64,000 nucleotides of DNA, from contig MLAA01000040.1 of the NCBI GenBank assembly GCA_001998905.1, positions 1 to 64,000 on the forward strand. Direction: 5' to 3'. Of the stretch, positions 1 to 9,312 are shown in pieces. The position numbers and the translations under genes are program-made. Position 1 is the first letter of the stretch. Each line of letters begins with the position of its first letter. The DNA comes from Rodentibacter caecimuris (GTDB lineage Bacteria > Pseudomonadota > Gammaproteobacteria > Enterobacterales > Pasteurellaceae). The notes beneath the pieces were generated by a model. It saw only the letters and a program-made list of their open reading frames with translations, made no database searches and was not told the DNA's origin.

Positions 1-2
1 AT

Positions 3-1247
3 CTAATCTGGAGTATACTAAATTTTAATAGATACCCTTTATTTCTACTTATGTATATTGTTTTTGGGCTATTTATCTATTCTAGATTTATATTAGAACT
101 TTGGGGATTGCTTCCATATCCAGTTAACTTGGCAACAAGATTTATTGGAAATTTTTTTGAGCAATCTACTATGCAAAAAACTGTTCTTACATATATTTTA
201 TCTATAGTATCATTAGCATTTTCTTATTCTTTTATTTACTTTTTTTCTAAAAAAGAAGAATTTAATAATGATTTTTTTTGCTTTAAAAAGTTGGGTTATT
301 ACATAATATTATTATCTCTTCCTGGTGTTGTTTTTAAGATTTTTATTACTCTAAAAAATGTTATGTATTCAGGATATCTTTCTTTATATCTTGATAATCC
401 AGTTTCTGGAATAGAGCGAATTATTGAGTTTTTTAGCTATAAATTATATTTAATTGGTGTATCTTTTTATATTTCATCTAATTTAAGTAAAAAAGATTTT
501 TTAATATTATCTATCTTTACTCTGCCAGTTGCTTTAGCATACTTATTATCTGGGAAACGAGGAGACTTTGGTATTAATATACTATTTCTTATGTGGTATT
601 GGTTTTCTTTTATAAGAACATATAGTGTATCTCTAAAAAGACTGTTTTTTGTTGGTATCTTGATCGTAATACCATTCGCTTTGGTTTCCCAAGTTATTAA
701 CAATTCTAGGAATAATGGTAGTAACAATGATGATGAAATGAATTTTATTATGACATTCAGTAATTTCTTTGCTCAACAGGGAGTTTCAGGTATAGTATTA
801 CCTTATTACATAGAATATAAAAATAATTTATCTAAAGAATATCCTTATCTTATTTCTCCTATTGTAGATAGAATGAATCGGGGAGGACAGTCTTCAGATT
901 TACTGGAAAAAACTAATTATTTGGGTTACGAATTAACAGCTGTTTTGAGTTATGATGCTTTTCTACATGGGGAGGGAGTAGGTACAACATATATTACAGA
1001 ATTATATAGTATTGGTGATTCTAAAATATCTGTATTTCTAGGTATGTTCTTATTAGGTATTTTTATTTTGTATTTTGAAATAAATAAAAGTAAGCCAATC
1101 TTTAAATATCTATCTTATTTGATTTTATCAACTATACTTTTTCTTCCAAGAGGGGAATTATTCGAATTGTTTTATGAGTTTATTCTTTTAGTAGTAATTT
1201 GGTATATAGCGAAATTATTTATAAAGAGTAAAATAAGTAAGTGTTAG
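3..1247 (+). CDS. Polysaccharide polymerase-like membrane protein, 5' end outside window
   Basis: This hydrophobic protein has about ten predicted membrane segments and a central hydrophilic loop rich in Asn and Asp (NNDDEMN), followed by a segment with RMNRGGQSSDLLEKTN. The layout fits a Wzy-type repeat-unit polymerase acting in the inner membrane. The call rests on topology and context, because these proteins share little sequence. The first ATG is at 51, but the frame is open without a stop back to the window edge and the upstream codons read as more hydrophobic protein. The true start therefore probably lies before base 1. The Stealth gene follows after 9 bases, so this is part of the polysaccharide operon. 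Base composition is very AT-rich. A flippase or another polytopic transferase is possible. Confidence 0.6.
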   Translation, partial: LIWSILNFNRYPLFLLMYIVFGLFIYSRFILELWGLLPYPVNLATRFIGNFFEQSTMQKTVLTYILSIVSLAFSYSFIYFFSKKEEFNNDFFCFKKLGYYIILLSLPGVVFKIFITLKNVMYSGYLSLYLDNPVSGIERIIEFFSYKLYLIGVSFYISSNLSKKDFLILSIFTLPVALAYLLSGKRGDFGINILFLMWYWFSFIRTYSVSLKRLFFVGILIVIPFALVSQVINNSRNNGSNNDDEMNFIMTFSNFFAQQGVSGIVLPYYIEYKNNLSKEYPYLISPIVDRMNRGGQSSDLLEKTNYLGYELTAVLSYDAFLHGEGVGTTYITELYSIGDSKISVFLGMFLLGIFILYFEINKSKPIFKYLSYLILSTILFLPRGELFELFYEFILLVVIWYIAKLFIKSKISKC

Positions 1248-1256
1248 GAAGTTAAA

Positions 1257-2288
1257 ATGTCTCTCAAAATTGATTTTGTACTACCTTGGGTAGATAACCA
1301 AGATCCCGAATGGCAAAGATCAAGACAACTATATTCTGCAAACCAATCGTCCTTAGATTCAAATGCGAGCGCAAGATTTCGTGATTCAGGAACATTAAAA
1401 TATGTATTACGTTCAATAGAGAAGAATTGTTCTTGGTACAATAGAATTTATTTGATTACTTGTGGACATTATCCTGAATGGTTAGATATTCATTCCCCCA
1501 GAATCGAATTAGTAAAACATAGTGATATTTATGATAATAAAGATCATTTGCCTGTATTTAATTCAAGTTCAATTGAAATGAGTTTACCTAATATTCCAGG
1601 ATTATCTGAGCATTTTGTTTATTTAAATGATGATATGCTAATATTTTCTCCTTTAAAAGAAGAGCGTTTTTTCAAGAATGGCTTACCAGTTGATTTCTTA
1701 TGTCATGGCTGGTTTACAAGAAATAAATTATTTGAACTTTTAAAAGGAAAAGATACATGGATCAATTCGTTGAATAACAATATTAGACTTATTAATAAGG
1801 AATTTAAATCAAAAAATATTGATAGTGATAAATTATATTCTTATTCTTATTCTTTTTATAATAAATTAAGTAACTTTCTTTTATCTAAATTATATCATAA
1901 TTTCTTTTGGTTTGAGCATTGGCATCTTCCTCAGCCATATTTGAAAAGAACTTTACTTGATGTAAAGAAAAGATACTATAAGAATATGCAAATTTGCTCA
2001 AAAAATCGTTTTAGAAACAACACAGATTTAACACAATATTTATATAGATATTGGCATTTGGCAAAAGGTGATTTTTTTCCATTTAAGCATAATGATGGCA
2101 TTGAAGATAATATTTGCTCAATTAATGACTTAAATAAGATGATTAAAAAGTGTGATAAGTTGCAACCTAATTTTGTATGCTTTAATGATTCGCCAACATT
2201 ATCTGATTTAGATTATGAAATTATAAAAAACAAAATCACAGAATATTTAGACAGAAGATTTCCTGAAAAAGGATCTTTTGAAGTATAG
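1257..2288 (+). CDS. Stealth-family sugar-phosphate transferase
   Basis: This 343-residue protein belongs to the Stealth family, whose members transfer a sugar-1-phosphate from a UDP-sugar and so build phosphodiester-linked polysaccharides. Conserved region 1 is at the start (DFVLPWVDNQDPEW). Region 2 runs from about residue 40 to 125 and includes LKYVLRSIEKN, the LPVFNSSSIEM segment and FVYLNDDMLI. A region-3-like part contains WFEHWHLPQPYLKR, and the region-4-like end contains CFNDSP. Its likely product is a phosphate-bridged glycan on the cell surface. It lies 8 bases upstream of a GT2 gene in the same operon. Three tandem copies of TATTCT near 1839 encode alternating Tyr-Ser; because the unit is six bases, slippage there would keep the frame. 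Confidence 0.85.
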   Translation: MSLKIDFVLPWVDNQDPEWQRSRQLYSANQSSLDSNASARFRDSGTLKYVLRSIEKNCSWYNRIYLITCGHYPEWLDIHSPRIELVKHSDIYDNKDHLPVFNSSSIEMSLPNIPGLSEHFVYLNDDMLIFSPLKEERFFKNGLPVDFLCHGWFTRNKLFELLKGKDTWINSLNNNIRLINKEFKSKNIDSDKLYSYSYSFYNKLSNFLLSKLYHNFFWFEHWHLPQPYLKRTLLDVKKRYYKNMQICSKNRFRNNTDLTQYLYRYWHLAKGDFFPFKHNDGIEDNICSINDLNKMIKKCDKLQPNFVCFNDSPTLSDLDYEIIKNKITEYLDRRFPEKGSFEV

Positions 2289-2296
2289 GAGAAAGT

Positions 2297-3109
2297 ATGC
2301 TATCTGTATTAATGTCCATTTATCATAAAGAAAAACCAGAGTATTTTAAACAAGCAATGGCAAGTATTTGGGATAATCAAACTATGAGGCCAGATCAGAT
2401 TGTTTTAGTTGAAGACGGTCCTTTAACTCCAGAACTATATGAGGTAATAAGCAACTGGAAAAATAAACTAGGTGAAGTTTTAGATGTAATCTCTTTAGAA
2501 AAAAATCTTGGAACTGGTGGTGCTAAAAGTGCAGGGTTAGAAATATGCAAAGGTGATTATATTGCTATTATGGATACTGATGATATCTCTATGCCTGAAC
2601 GTTTTGAAAAACAAATTAGTTTTCTTGAAGAAAATGTAGATATTGATGCAGTAGGATGTTTTCTTGCAGAAATTAATGAAAAAAATGAATTAATTAAAGA
2701 TATTGTTATTTATCCTAAAATACATAATGATTTATATGATTTTTTTGCAAAAAGGGATCCTATTGCTCATCCAACAACAATGTTTAAAAGAAGTTTCTTT
2801 AAAAAAGGAACTAAATATCTTTCTAACTTAGTAATGGCAGAAGATACTTTATTATGGTATCAGGGTTTTTTGAATAACTGCAAATTAGCTAATATTGATT
2901 ATATTGGTTTAAAATTCAGACGTAGTTCTGATTTTTATAAGCGTAGAGCAAATTGGCAAAAAACAATTGGTTTATTAAAGTTTAGATTAATCCATATCAA
3001 TAGGGATCTAAAGTATAGTATTAAAGCTGATATTTATGCCATTGCTTATTTTATGATGTCAATATCTCCGAGTTTTGTTAAAAGATTATTGTATAAACTA
3101 TTTCGATAA
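2297..3109 (+). CDS. Family 2 glycosyltransferase
   Basis: This 270-residue GT-A fold transferase starts with the typical LSVLMSIYHKE strand and has VLVEDG near residue 40 and the DxD-type metal and nucleotide-sugar site MDTDD near residue 95, followed by PERFEKQ. It probably adds one sugar to the lipid-linked repeat unit on the cytoplasmic face of the inner membrane. The relatives I recognise are the AmsE/LgtD-like transferases of lipopolysaccharide and exopolysaccharide loci. Donor and acceptor cannot be read from the sequence. AGGAGAAAG precedes the ATG, and the gene follows the Stealth gene by 8 bases. It is AT-rich like the two genes before it. Confidence 0.85.
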   Translation: MLSVLMSIYHKEKPEYFKQAMASIWDNQTMRPDQIVLVEDGPLTPELYEVISNWKNKLGEVLDVISLEKNLGTGGAKSAGLEICKGDYIAIMDTDDISMPERFEKQISFLEENVDIDAVGCFLAEINEKNELIKDIVIYPKIHNDLYDFFAKRDPIAHPTTMFKRSFFKKGTKYLSNLVMAEDTLLWYQGFLNNCKLANIDYIGLKFRRSSDFYKRRANWQKTIGLLKFRLIHINRDLKYSIKADIYAIAYFMMSISPSFVKRLLYKLFR

Positions 3110-3122
3110 AAAGGACAATTAT

Positions 3123-4334
3123 ATGAAAATCCCATTTTCTCCCCCTTATGTTAATGAAGATGTTATTAATGAAGTGGTTGATTCTTTACGCTCTGGTTGG
3201 ATTACAACAGGTCCTAAAGTAAAAGCCTTAGAAGAAGAAATTAAAGCATTTTCTGGTGCTCAAGAAGTATTGTGTGTAAATTCTTGGACTTCTGCTGCGA
3301 TTATGATGCTACGCTGGTTTGGTGTAAAAGAAGGTGATGAGGTCATTGTGCCTGCTTACACTTATAGTGCAACAGCGTTAGCAGTACTTCATGCTGGAGC
3401 AACTCCTGTTATGGTTGATACATCCGAAGATTTCAATATCTCTTTAGAGGGTATTAAGAAAGCAATTACACCTAAAACAAAAGCTATTATGCCTGTTGAT
3501 ATTGCAGGTTTTCCCTGTGATTATGATGAAATAATGGATTTAGTAAAATCCTCAGAAATTCAACCGCTCTTTGTTGCTGAAAGTGAAAATCAAAAAAAAT
3601 TAGGGCGAATTTTAGTATTAAATGATGCAGCGCATTCTTTAGGGGCTTGGTACAAGAAAGGAATGAGAACGGGCAGTGAAACTGATATTGCTATTTTTTC
3701 ATTACATGCAGTAAAAAATGTAACGACAGCAGAGGGAGGGGCTATTTGTATTAATTTACCTACACCTTTTGATAATGCAAAACTTTATGCTGAACTTCGT
3801 CAAATGGCATTAAACTGCCAAACAAAAGATGCTTTTTCTAAAAGTAAAGCGGGTGGATGGCGTTATGATATTACAGGCTTAGGTATGAAGATTAATATGG
3901 CTGATGTTAATGCGGCTATTGGTCTGGCTCAAATTCGTGTTTATGAAGATTTGTTAAAAGAGCGTAAGCGCGTATTTAATATTTATGGAGATGTGTTCAA
4001 GCAATATGACTGGGCTATTTTACCACCATCAAAACAGGGGGAAAAAGAAACATCTTATCATTTATATGCGTTGCGTATTAAAGACTTTAACGAGGAGAAA
4101 CGTGATGCAATGATTGATGAAATTGCGAAAAGTAATGTTGCGGTAAATGTACATTTTATTCCAATGCCTATGTTGACACTTTTTAAAAATTTAGGCTATA
4201 AAATTGAAGCTTATCCACAAGCTTATAATAACTATAAGTGTGAGATTTCTCTTCCTATTTATCCTCAATTGACTGAGGAACAAATTAAATTTGTTATTGA
4301 TACGGTAGTTAATGCCTATAATAAGGTTAAATAA
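3123..4334 (+). CDS. DegT/DnrJ/EryC1/StrS-family sugar aminotransferase
   Basis: This is a PLP-dependent aminotransferase of about 403 residues that places an amino group on a nucleotide-linked keto sugar. The PLP-binding lysine lies in SLHAVKNVTTAEGG. The earlier segments SGWITTGPKV, VPAYTYSATALAVLHAG and NDAAHSLGAWY are family hallmarks. I take the ATG at 3123 (MKIPFSPP) because AAAAGGA precedes it; a longer in-frame start at 3075 lies inside the previous gene. With the 4,6-dehydratase at 4957 it would give a UDP-4-amino-4,6-dideoxy-HexNAc, as PglF and PglE do. No PglD-like acetyltransferase is in view. The exact sugar is an inference. Confidence 0.88.
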   Translation: MKIPFSPPYVNEDVINEVVDSLRSGWITTGPKVKALEEEIKAFSGAQEVLCVNSWTSAAIMMLRWFGVKEGDEVIVPAYTYSATALAVLHAGATPVMVDTSEDFNISLEGIKKAITPKTKAIMPVDIAGFPCDYDEIMDLVKSSEIQPLFVAESENQKKLGRILVLNDAAHSLGAWYKKGMRTGSETDIAIFSLHAVKNVTTAEGGAICINLPTPFDNAKLYAELRQMALNCQTKDAFSKSKAGGWRYDITGLGMKINMADVNAAIGLAQIRVYEDLLKERKRVFNIYGDVFKQYDWAILPPSKQGEKETSYHLYALRIKDFNEEKRDAMIDEIAKSNVAVNVHFIPMPMLTLFKNLGYKIEAYPQAYNNYKCEISLPIYPQLTEEQIKFVIDTVVNAYNKVK

Positions 4335-4335
4335 A

Positions 4336-4923
4336 GTGATTCGTTCTTTTGATTTTGTTTTAAGTTTAGTTGGGATAGTTATTCTAGCGCCTCTTTTTAT
4401 TATTATCTCTATATGGATTAAATTAGATTCAAAGGGTGGTATTTTTTATAAACAGACTAGAGTTGGTCTGAATGGTAAGGATTTTGAATTATTTAAATTT
4501 CGCTCTATGGTTGTTGATGCAGATAAAAAGGGTTTAATTACAGTTGGGGGTAGAGATCCACGAATTACGCGCTCTGGCTATTTTATTCGTAAATATAAGC
4601 TGGATGAGCTTCCTCAACTCATCAATGTATTGATTGGTGAGATGAGTTTAGTTGGTCCTCGCCCTGAAGTTAGAAAGTATGTTGATCTCTATAATGATGA
4701 ACAAAAACATGTACTTTCAGTAAAACCGGGTATTACCGATTATGCATCTATTGAATATATGGATGAAAATGAAATATTAGGTAAGTCTAATAATCCAGAG
4801 AAAACTTATATCGAAAAAGTTATGCCAGAAAAAATAAAATACAATATGAAATATATTCAAAACCAGAATGTATTCGAATATTTTAAAATTATTCTTTTGA
4901 CAATATCAAAGATTATTCGTTAG
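4336..4923 (+). CDS. Initiating phosphoglycosyltransferase (bacterial sugar transferase family)
   Basis: This 195-residue monotopic enzyme transfers a sugar-1-phosphate to undecaprenyl phosphate and so starts each repeat unit. One hydrophobic segment occupies residues 5-27. It is followed by the family core KFRSM, then GGRDPRITRSG, KLDELPQLINVL and MSLVGPRPEV. I choose the GTG at 4336 because it directly follows the previous stop and gives the usual N-terminus MIRSFDFVLSLVG; an ATG at 4312 lies inside the previous gene. It is PglC-like in size, without the long N-terminal extension of WbaP. The donor is probably the product of the dehydratase and aminotransferase encoded beside it. Confidence 0.88.
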   Translation: MIRSFDFVLSLVGIVILAPLFIIISIWIKLDSKGGIFYKQTRVGLNGKDFELFKFRSMVVDADKKGLITVGGRDPRITRSGYFIRKYKLDELPQLINVLIGEMSLVGPRPEVRKYVDLYNDEQKHVLSVKPGITDYASIEYMDENEILGKSNNPEKTYIEKVMPEKIKYNMKYIQNQNVFEYFKIILLTISKIIR

Positions 4924-4956
4924 GTAGCTAGTAAGACCAATTGTTAAGGATATTTT

Positions 4957-6849
4957 ATGATCTATTCACTTATATTTGAAATGTCTAGACCAAAGAAAAG
5001 AATTGTAAGCCTTTTTATTGATATAATTTTACTTACTTCTGCCTTCTTTCTTGCCTACTGGACAAGATTAGGAGGAATAGTTGCTTTTGATAATACTAAA
5101 ATTTGGATAACATTACTTTGTACTATTGCAATAACCTTACTCACTTTTATTAAGCTAGGACTTTATCGTGCTGTATTACGTTATATTTCTTTTAAAGCAT
5201 TAGCAATGGTTGCAGGTGGCGCTTGTGTTTCAGCAATAAGTCTTATCTTTTTCTCTTTTTTTATTGGAGCTGATATTCCAAGAACAGTACCTATTATCTA
5301 CTTTTCTTATGTGTTTCTACTATGCGGTAGTGCAAGAATGCTTGTTCGCTGCTATGTAAGTTTAGTTTTAGATAAGGATAATGAATCTGTCTTGATTTAT
5401 GGTGCGGGTTCAACAGGGCGACAATTAGCCGTTATGCTTAAACATGCCTACCGTTATCATATTCGTGGTTTTATTGACGATAACGTTAAATTACACGGCA
5501 CTTATCTTTTAGGAAATAAGATTTTTTCACCTCAAGATATTTTAAAATTAGTTCAAAAATATAATATTAAAGTTATCTTATTGGCGATACCAAGTGCATC
5601 ACGTGCCGAACGTAAAGCGATTATTGATAGTCTTATCCCTTTAAAAATTAAAGTACAGTCTATTCCGGATATGGAAGAAATTTTACAAGGAAAGGCTAAA
5701 ATTGATGAATTACGTGAAGTAAAAATTGAAGATTTATTAGGACGTGAGCCCGTATTACCTAATCAAATATTATTACAAAAAAATATTCTTGATAAAGTAG
5801 TAATGGTAACCGGAGCTGGTGGTTCGATTGGATCTGAATTATGTCGCCAGATTATTTTGAATAATCCTAAAGAACTAATTTTATTCGAGTTATCTGAGTT
5901 TTTGCTTTATTCTATTCATCAAGAGTTGTTAGAAATTACGAAGAAAAATAATGTTAACACTAAAATTTATTCTGTGTTGGGTAATGTGCAAGATATTGAA
6001 CGGCTAGATCGTGTATTAGCTCACTTTAAAGTAGATACTGTTTATCATGCTGCAGCTTATAAGCATGTTCCTTTAGTTGAATATAATATGATTGAAGGAA
6101 TAAAAAATAATATTTGGGGTACTTATAATGTTGCACGTCGTGCAGCTGAACATGGTGTTAAATCTTTTATTTTAATTTCAACAGATAAAGCTGTTCGCCC
6201 AACTAATACAATGGGAGCAAGCAAACGTATAGCAGAGCTTTGTTTACAGGCATTATCTAAACAATTAAAAAATTCTCAAACTTGCTTCAGTATGGTCCGA
6301 TTTGGCAACGTTTTAGGTTCATCTGGTTCTGTAATTCCACTTTTTAGAAAACAAATTCTTGAAGGTGGTCCAATTACGGTTACACATCCAGATATTATTC
6401 GCTATTTTATGACTATCCCTGAGGCTGCACAGCTTGTTATTCAAGCTAGTGCAATGGCAAAAGGAGGGGATGTTTTTATTTTAGATATGGGAGAACCTGT
6501 AAAAATTGTAGATTTAGCTAAAAACTTAATTCAATTGTCAGGACTATCGGTTAAAGATGAAAATAATCCAAAAGGAGATATTGAAATTGCGTATACAGGC
6601 TTGCGGCCAGGAGAAAAACTGTATGAAGAGTTGTTAATCGGTGGTGATAATATTCATAAAACAGAACACCCACGGATTATGACAGCAGAGGAGGTCTATT
6701 TACCATTTGAGCAATTATCTGATCTATTAACTGAACTTGAGCACGCTTGTAAATCAGAAAATTATATGGCTATCCGTCAAATATTATTAAATGCACCAAT
6801 AGGTTTTAAACCAACAACGGAAGTTGTTGATATATTATATAAGGAGTAA
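4957..6849 (+). CDS. UDP-N-acetylhexosamine 4,6-dehydratase (WbpM/PglF/CapD type)
   Basis: This 630-residue membrane-anchored nucleotide-sugar dehydratase has four predicted N-terminal membrane segments up to about residue 125. A first Rossmann-like domain follows (VLIYGAGSTGRQLA, near residue 148), then the catalytic SDR domain with VTGAGGSIGSELCRQI near residue 286. The STDKAVRPTNTMGASKR segment carries the catalytic MxxxK variant, with Met in place of the usual Tyr, as known for this family. It converts UDP-GlcNAc to a 4-keto-6-deoxy intermediate. It sits 33 bases after the initiating transferase and supplies the neighbouring aminotransferase. The full length and both domains are intact. 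Confidence 0.92.
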   Translation: MIYSLIFEMSRPKKRIVSLFIDIILLTSAFFLAYWTRLGGIVAFDNTKIWITLLCTIAITLLTFIKLGLYRAVLRYISFKALAMVAGGACVSAISLIFFSFFIGADIPRTVPIIYFSYVFLLCGSARMLVRCYVSLVLDKDNESVLIYGAGSTGRQLAVMLKHAYRYHIRGFIDDNVKLHGTYLLGNKIFSPQDILKLVQKYNIKVILLAIPSASRAERKAIIDSLIPLKIKVQSIPDMEEILQGKAKIDELREVKIEDLLGREPVLPNQILLQKNILDKVVMVTGAGGSIGSELCRQIILNNPKELILFELSEFLLYSIHQELLEITKKNNVNTKIYSVLGNVQDIERLDRVLAHFKVDTVYHAAAYKHVPLVEYNMIEGIKNNIWGTYNVARRAAEHGVKSFILISTDKAVRPTNTMGASKRIAELCLQALSKQLKNSQTCFSMVRFGNVLGSSGSVIPLFRKQILEGGPITVTHPDIIRYFMTIPEAAQLVIQASAMAKGGDVFILDMGEPVKIVDLAKNLIQLSGLSVKDENNPKGDIEIAYTGLRPGEKLYEELLIGGDNIHKTEHPRIMTAEEVYLPFEQLSDLLTELEHACKSENYMAIRQILLNAPIGFKPTTEVVDILYKE

Positions 6850-6854
6850 GGTTT

Positions 6855-8090
6855 ATGCTTAGTACAGAAAAATATCAAAAATTATTTGTGAAGGTATCTA
6901 TCTTTTTCTTTTTTACATTGCTTTTAATTTTTCCAAAAGGATATAACTATGCTTCAACATTACTATTAGTGGTAAGTGTATTATTTTTAGTCTATGCAAT
7001 GTATAAAAAAATACATATCAAAGAAATAATAAAACAGAATAAAGCTATTTTTATTCCAATAAGTTTTTATTTTGCTGTATCGCTTTTTTTTATTTTATTT
7101 CATGGAGAAAAACTTAAGCTTATTGATAATCCATTAAGAGCTTTTTTATTTCTTTCGGTGGTTATTTTTGTTGTTTACAGTTCAGTAAAGCTTGACGTAC
7201 TGCTATATAGTATTCCAGTTGGATCTTTTATTGCAGGGCTTGTGGCATTGTATCAATATTATGTTTTACATTTACCAAGTGCATTTTATGAGCAAATGAA
7301 GATTCAATCTGGTGATATAGCGATGACCCTTGGATTATTTAGTTTTGTTACGGCACTTTACTTGCATGATATAAAAAAAAATGGACTTGCATTATTAGTT
7401 GCTGTAGCCGGCTTATTTGGTGTTTTAGCAAGCGTACTTTCCTTCGCTAGAGGGGGATGGATTGGACTTCCTGTCATATGCTTAATGACTTTTTTTCTAT
7501 ATAAACATTTGTTATCTAAAAAATTGATATTAAGCCTTTTGGCTTTTTTAGTTATTGGTAGTTTATCTCTTACTATGAATGATACTTTTGTTGATCGTAT
7601 TTCCGTAGCGAAACAAGAGTTATCGTTTTATTTAGATGGTAGGGATAAAGCAGGTTCTGTTGGGCAACGTTTAGATATGTGGAAAATAGGCTCTCATGCT
7701 TTCTTAGAGCATCCTATTTCAGGTTGGAATTTAAAAGAATTAGATAATTATAAAAAAGAATTGGTTGAAAAAGGTATTATTGATAAAGCTTCCATTCGAT
7801 ATTCTCATTTACATAATCAGTTTATTGATGAATTAGCAAAAAAAGGAATTTTAGGTGGAATAGCTATTTTAGGGATATTTATTATTCCATTATGTGCTTT
7901 TTATAGAAAGCAGAAAAATGCGCTATACAACAAGAGAGTGAAGTTTATTACAACTTTAGGGATTATTCACATAGTATCTACAATGAGTTATTGTTTAACG
8001 CAAGCATTTCTAGCTCATAACTCTGGTAATATATTCTACTTTTTCCTAATAGGACTATTTTATGCATTGGTTATTAATGAAGTTAAATAA
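6855..8090 (+). CDS. O-antigen ligase-like membrane protein (Wzy_C family)
   Basis: This 411-residue inner-membrane protein has about ten hydrophobic segments and a large periplasmic loop at about residues 245-320. The SFARGGWIGLP motif before the loop, and WNLKELDN, SHLHNQFIDELAKKGILG after it, are the hallmarks of the WaaL/Wzy_C family. The His in the loop (HNQF) matches the conserved catalytic region of ligases. It would join the completed glycan to lipid A-core. A polymerase of the same family cannot be excluded, but the first gene of the window is the better polymerase candidate. It follows the dehydratase by 5 bases. An intergenic stretch of about 85 bases separates it from rmlB. Confidence 0.8.
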   Translation: MLSTEKYQKLFVKVSIFFFFTLLLIFPKGYNYASTLLLVVSVLFLVYAMYKKIHIKEIIKQNKAIFIPISFYFAVSLFFILFHGEKLKLIDNPLRAFLFLSVVIFVVYSSVKLDVLLYSIPVGSFIAGLVALYQYYVLHLPSAFYEQMKIQSGDIAMTLGLFSFVTALYLHDIKKNGLALLVAVAGLFGVLASVLSFARGGWIGLPVICLMTFFLYKHLLSKKLILSLLAFLVIGSLSLTMNDTFVDRISVAKQELSFYLDGRDKAGSVGQRLDMWKIGSHAFLEHPISGWNLKELDNYKKELVEKGIIDKASIRYSHLHNQFIDELAKKGILGGIAILGIFIIPLCAFYRKQKNALYNKRVKFITTLGIIHIVSTMSYCLTQAFLAHNSGNIFYFFLIGLFYALVINEVK

Positions 8091-8176
8091 AAACGATCAG
8101 TTTATGTGCTTAATTTAGTGGTTTAAAATAATTTAGAGAAAAGTCTAGGTACATATTAAAATAATTGAGATATTCA

Positions 8177-9238
8177 ATGAAAAAAATCCTCATTACTGGC
8201 GGAGCTGGTTTTATCGGTTCTTCAGTTGTTCGCCATATCATTGGAAATACGCAAGATAGCGTAGTGAATGTAGATAAATTGACTTATGCCGGCAATTTAG
8301 AATCCCTTGAAGTTGTTGAAAACAATCCACGTTATACATTCGAGAAAGTGGATATTTGTGATGCGAAAGAGCTCGAACGGCTGTTTAAACAACATAAACC
8401 TGATGCAGTAATGCATTTAGCTGCAGAAAGCCATGTTGATCGTTCAATCGAGGGGCCCGCCATTTTTATCGAAACTAACATTATAGGTACTTACACTTTA
8501 CTTGAAGCTGCTCGAACTTATTGGAATGGGTTAAACGATGAGAAAAAAGCAGCATTCCGCTTTCACCATATATCAACTGATGAAGTTTATGGTGACTTAG
8601 AGGGTACGAGTGATCTTTTCACTGAAACCACCCCTTATGCTCCAAGTAGTCCTTATTCCGCCTCAAAAGCTTCTAGTGATCATCTTGTTCGTGCGTGGTT
8701 GCGGACTTATGGCTTACCAACCATTGTAACTAACTGCTCAAACAACTATGGTCCATTCCATTTCCCTGAAAAATTGATCCCATTGATGATCTTAAATGCC
8801 TTAGAGGGCAAACCGCTTCCTGTCTATGGTAATGGTCAGCAAATTCGTGATTGGTTATTCGTGGAAGATCATGCTCGAGCTTTATATAAAGTGGTTACTG
8901 AAGGTGAAGTAGGAGAAACTTACAACATTGGCGGACACAATGAGAAAGCTAATATTGATGTCGTTCGTAGTATCTGTACTTTATTAGAAGAATTAGCGCC
9001 AAACAAGCCTGCAGGCATAGAGAAATACGAAGATTTAATTACCTACGTTAAAGATCGGCCAGGTCACGATGTGCGTTATGCTATTGATGCGACAAAAATT
9101 AGGCATAAATTAGCTTGGAAGCCACAAGAAACCTTTGAATCGGGCATTCGAAAAACGATGGAATGGTATTTAAATAATAAAAAATGGTGGACTCGTGTGT
9201 TGGATGGTTCTTATAGGCACGAGTGTTTGGGTAGTTAA
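8177..9238 (+). CDS. rmlB: dTDP-glucose 4,6-dehydratase
   Basis: This 353-residue short-chain dehydrogenase catalyses the second step of dTDP-L-rhamnose synthesis. The NAD-binding GGAGFIGS is at residues 8-15. Other family motifs are [23 protein letters not shown] with the Thr-Asp-Glu active site, and YSASK with the YxxxK pair. [17 protein letters not shown] completes the family signature. I start at the ATG at 8177 (MKKILITGG) rather than an in-frame TTG at 8165. The gene begins the rmlBADC cluster. Its codon use and GC look closer to the core genome than those of the genes before it. RffG is nearly identical in sequence, but the rmlADC neighbours support RmlB. Confidence 0.95.
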   Translation: MKKILITGGAGFIGSSVVRHIIGNTQDSVVNVDKLTYAGNLESLEVVENNPRYTFEKVDICDAKELERLFKQHKPDAVMHLAAESHVDRSIEGPAIFIETNIIGTYTLLEAARTYWNGLNDEKKAAFRFHHISTDEVYGDLEGTSDLFTETTPYAPSSPYSASKASSDHLVRAWLRTYGLPTIVTNCSNNYGPFHFPEKLIPLMILNALEGKPLPVYGNGQQIRDWLFVEDHARALYKVVTEGEVGETYNIGGHNEKANIDVVRSICTLLEELAPNKPAGIEKYEDLITYVKDRPGHDVRYAIDATKIRHKLAWKPQETFESGIRKTMEWYLNNKKWWTRVLDGSYRHECLGS

Positions 9239-9289
9239 TAATGTAAGCCGTGAGATTTTGGATATTGTGCAAAAAAATAACAATATCTG

Positions 9290-9298
9290 ACCGCACTT
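9290..9298 (-). repeat. First exact DNA uptake signal core in the window
   Basis: ACCGCACTT lies in the rmlB-rmlA gap, the complement of the Haemophilus-type uptake core AAGTGCGGT, with a T-rich flank. No exact copy was found in the 9.29 kb before it. Confidence 0.8.
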
Positions 9299-9312
9299 TT
9301 AAAGGTATTTTT

